DNA of 23,618 nt from Oleiagrimonas sp964566965. Its GTDB lineage: Bacteria; Pseudomonadota; Gammaproteobacteria; Xanthomonadales; Rhodanobacteraceae. The position numbers were made by a program, and so were the translations under genes. The stretch covers positions 1-23,618 of the forward strand of contig CAZMKO010000031.1 of NCBI GenBank assembly GCA_964566965.1, written 5' to 3'. The notes beneath the pieces are model-generated. The model searched no databases. It saw only the letters and a program-made list of their open reading frames with translations, and was not told the DNA's origin. Below are positions 21,546 to 23,618 of this stretch, in pieces (the stretch's first letter is position 1; each line of letters starts with the position of its first letter).

Positions 21546-22889
21546 ATGGCTCGACAGACGACTTCCCCAACCACCGGCGGCCTGTTCGACACCCGGGAGC
21601 CGGATGCGCTGAAACCCCTGGCCGAACGCATGCGTCCGCGCTCACTGGACGAGATCGTCGGCCAGCCGCGGGTGGCGGGCGAGGGCAGCGCGCTGCGCCG
21701 TGCGCTGGAAGCCGGCAGCGTCCATTCCATGGTGTTGTGGGGGCCTCCGGGTTGCGGCAAAACCACGCTGGCACTGCTGGTGGCGCGTTACGCCGATGCC
21801 GAGTTCCGGGCCGTTTCGGCGGTGCTTTCCGGATTGCCCGACGTGCGCAAGGCATTGGCCGAGGCCGAGACGCATTTCCGGCAGGGCCGGCGCACCGTGT
21901 TGTTCGTCGACGAGGTACACCGTTTCAACAAGGCCCAGCAGGATGCCTTCCTGCCGCACATCGAGAAGGGCGTCATCATCTTCGTCGGCGCCACCACCGA
22001 AAATCCGTCCTTCGAGTTGAACTCGGCGCTGCTTTCGCGCTGTCGCGTGCATGTCATGGAGGCGGTCGAGGCCGATGCCATCATGGCCGCGCTGCGGCGT
22101 GCGCTGGACGACGCCGAACGCGGCCTGGGCGGGCAGGGACGGGCGGTGGACGACGTGGCGTTGAAACTGATCGCCACGGCGGCCGACGGCGACGTGCGGC
22201 GCGCCCTGACACTGCTGGAAATCGCCGCCGAGCTGGCCCGCGACGGGCACATCGACGCGGCCACGCTGGAGCAGGTGCTGGCCGACCGCACGCGCCGCTT
22301 CGACAAGGGTGGCGAGCAGTTCTACGACCAGATTTCGGCCCTGCACAAGTCGGTGCGCTCGTCCGACCCCGATGCCGCCGTGTATTGGCTGACGCGCATG
22401 CTCGACGGCGGCTGCGACCGCGCCTATCTGGCCCGTCGCCTGTTGCGCATGGCCATCGAGGACATCGGCCTGGCCGACCCGCGTGCCTGGCAAATGGCCA
22501 TCGACGCCTGGGAAACCTACGACCGCCTGGGTTCGCCGGAAGGCGAGCTCGGCCTGGCGCAGGTGGCCATCTACATGGCCGCGGCACCCAAGAGCAACGC
22601 CGCCTACATGGCCTACAACCGCGTACGCCGCCAGATCCGCGACAACGGTTCACTGGAGGTGCCGATGCACTTGCGCAATGCCCCCACCAAGCTGATGAAG
22701 GAACTGGGCTACAGCAAGGGCTACCAATACGACCACGATGCCGAAGGGGGCGTGGCCTTGGATCAACAATGCCTTCCGGATCAACTGGATGGACAGGTTT
22801 TCTATGAACCTGTCGAGCGCGGACTGGAGATCAAGCTCAAGCAGAAGCTCGACGCGCTGCGCCAGGCCCGCCGCCAGGCCCGCCCCTGA
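21546..22889 (+). CDS. rarA: Replication-associated recombination protein A (RarA/MgsA)
   Basis: A 447-residue AAA+ ATPase of the RarA/MgsA/WRNIP1 family, acting on stalled replication forks with SSB. It starts with the family phrase PLAERMRPRSLDEIVGQ (residues 24-40). Walker A is GPPGCGKT at 66-73, Walker B VLFVDEVHRFNKAQQD, sensor 1 GATTENPSFELN and the arginine finger LLSRCRV follow in order. The C-terminal tetramerisation region has AIEDIGLADPRA and YMAYNRVRRQI. The ATG at 21546 (MARQTTSP) is the best start; a GTG at 21522 would add eight residues. A -10-like TATCAT lies at leaderless distance. The gene precedes serS, as in E. coli. Confidence 0.96.
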   Translation: MARQTTSPTTGGLFDTREPDALKPLAERMRPRSLDEIVGQPRVAGEGSALRRALEAGSVHSMVLWGPPGCGKTTLALLVARYADAEFRAVSAVLSGLPDVRKALAEAETHFRQGRRTVLFVDEVHRFNKAQQDAFLPHIEKGVIIFVGATTENPSFELNSALLSRCRVHVMEAVEADAIMAALRRALDDAERGLGGQGRAVDDVALKLIATAADGDVRRALTLLEIAAELARDGHIDAATLEQVLADRTRRFDKGGEQFYDQISALHKSVRSSDPDAAVYWLTRMLDGGCDRAYLARRLLRMAIEDIGLADPRAWQMAIDAWETYDRLGSPEGELGLAQVAIYMAAAPKSNAAYMAYNRVRRQIRDNGSLEVPMHLRNAPTKLMKELGYSKGYQYDHDAEGGVALDQQCLPDQLDGQVFYEPVERGLEIKLKQKLDALRQARRQARP

Positions 22890-22908
22890 CCTGGCGGGTT
22901 CCCGTCCA

Positions 22909-22923
22909 CCGTTCCCGCAACGG
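22909..22923 (+). terminator. Weak hairpin after rarA
   Basis: CCGTT (22909-22913) pairs with AACGG (22919-22923) around the loop CCCGC and is followed by GTTT. The stem is only five pairs, so this is a marginal terminator candidate in the 98-bp rarA-serS gap. Confidence 0.22.
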
Positions 22924-22925
22924 GT

Positions 22926-22955
22926 TTGCGCCGTGCCGCCGGCTGCCACGATAAT
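22926..22955 (+). promoter_or_regulatory. serS: Possible serS promoter
   Basis: TTGCGC (22926-22931) and GATAAT (22950-22955) are 18 bases apart. The -10 matches at 5/6 and the -35 at 3/6. A start near 22962 leaves a leader of about 26 bases with an AAGGA site before the ATG. A GCCGCC/GGCGGC inverted repeat (22935-22940, 22956-22961) encloses the -10. Confidence 0.35.
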
Positions 22956-22987
22956 GGCGGCTTGACCTTTCCGACCAAGGATTGACC

Positions 22988-23618
22988 ATGCTCGATCCGG
23001 CATTGTTGCGTTCGCACCTGGCCGATACCGCCGCGCGTCTGGCGACCCGTGGCTACTCGCTCGACACCGGCGCCGTGGAGGCGTTGGAAACCGAGCGCAA
23101 GCGCCTGTCCACCAAAACCCAGGACCTTCAAAACCAGCGCAACTCCCGCTCCAAAGCCATCGGCAAGGCCAAGGCCCAGGGCGAGGACATCGCGCCGCTG
23201 CTGGCCGAGGTCGCCGGCCTCGGCGACCAGCTCAAGGCCAACGAGCAGGCCCTGGCCGGGATCCAGGCCAAACTGGCCGATCTGACTCTGGGCGTGCCCA
23301 ACCTCCCGGATACCTCCGTACCGCAAGGCAAGGATGAGAGCGACAACGTCGAAGTGGCCCACTGGGGGGAGCCGCGCCGTTTCGATTTTGCCGTCAAGGA
23401 CCACGTCGAGCTGGGCGAGCCGCACGGTTGGCTGGACGGCGAGGCCGGCGTCAAGCTGTCCGGCGCACGCTTCACCGTGATGCGCGGCCGGCTGGCCCAC
23501 CTGCACCGCGCCTTGGCGCAATTCATGCTGGACCTGCACACCCGCGAGCACGGTTACCTGGAGTGCAACGTGCCGCTGCTGGTCAATCCCGAGACCATGC
23601 AGGGCACCGGCCAGCTGC
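22988..23618 (+). CDS. serS: Seryl-tRNA synthetase (3' part missing)
   Basis: The first 210 residues of a class II seryl-tRNA synthetase, which charges tRNA-Ser. It begins with the family phrase MLDPALLRSHLADTAARLATRGY. The N-terminal antiparallel coiled-coil arm that grips the long variable arm of tRNA-Ser spans about residues 28-105 (NQRNSRSKAIGKAKAQGE at the tip). GVPNLPDTSVPQGKDESDNV marks its end. The catalytic domain begins (DHVELGEPHGWLDGE, SGARFTVMRGRLAHLHRALAQFM), and motif 1 lies around ERGYLEC-like HGYLECNVPLLVNPE at the window edge. AAGGA lies seven bases before the ATG. The motif 2 and 3 regions are beyond the window. Confidence 0.97.
   Translation, partial: MLDPALLRSHLADTAARLATRGYSLDTGAVEALETERKRLSTKTQDLQNQRNSRSKAIGKAKAQGEDIAPLLAEVAGLGDQLKANEQALAGIQAKLADLTLGVPNLPDTSVPQGKDESDNVEVAHWGEPRRFDFAVKDHVELGEPHGWLDGEAGVKLSGARFTVMRGRLAHLHRALAQFMLDLHTREHGYLECNVPLLVNPETMQGTGQL

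Noticed and set aside
22935..22961. GCCGCC/GGCGGC inverted repeat around the serS -10
   Set aside because: Six GC pairs with a 15-base gap are expected often at this composition, so I do not call it an operator.

Overview
The window is GC-rich (roughly 65% G+C) chromosomal DNA of a gammaproteobacterium. Gene content and protein flavour fit the Xanthomonadales best, probably Rhodanobacteraceae (Dyella/Rhodanobacter/Luteibacter-like). That placement is inferred from family recognition, not from a database match. I see 22 protein genes, two of them cut by the window ends (hslO on the left, serS on the right). I see no rRNA, tRNA, CRISPR array, prophage or insertion sequence.

Layout. (1) 1-4634: stress, cofactor and housekeeping genes: hslO (Hsp33) divergent from a CHY zinc-finger protein across a perfect 16-bp palindrome, then on the minus strand an AsmA/DUF748-like protein, a DUF3008 small protein, a class V aminotransferase and a YigZ/IMPACT protein. 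(2) 4635-8157: a minus-strand unit with an AlsS/BudB-like thiamine-diphosphate enzyme and an aldehyde dehydrogenase. A lower-GC S23-type four-helix-bundle gene sits between them and appears to have been inserted at the end of the first gene. (3) 8233-11047: xseA behind a phospholipase D/cardiolipin synthase-like gene that overlaps it. (4) 11167-13333: ispG and a secreted SGNH hydrolase on the plus strand. (5) 13307-16255: trxB, a FemAB-like acyltransferase and aat on the minus strand. (6) 16482-23618: ald, ftsK, lolA, a cytochrome b561 gene, rarA and serS on the plus strand.

The right half keeps the gammaproteobacterial backbone known from E. coli (aat, trxB, lrp, ftsK, lolA, rarA, serS). Here alanine dehydrogenase stands where lrp stands in E. 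coli. These genes cover tRNA-dependent N-terminal tagging, thiol redox, chromosome segregation, lipoprotein export and fork rescue. They are neighbours by ancestry rather than a single pathway.

The most interesting signals are: the S23 cassette, whose G-rich border seems to encode the last residues of the upstream enzyme; a Fur-box-like 19-mer just before the cytochrome b561 gene; a one-sided strand distribution of the FtsK-orienting motif GGGNAGGG (six on the plus strand, none found on the minus strand); several starts without a Shine-Dalgarno that have a -10-like hexamer at leaderless spacing; and GC-rich hairpins without U tracts at gene ends. I did not find a clear new defence or mobile system. 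The closest to an undescribed system is the TPP enzyme / four-helix bundle / aldehyde dehydrogenase unit.
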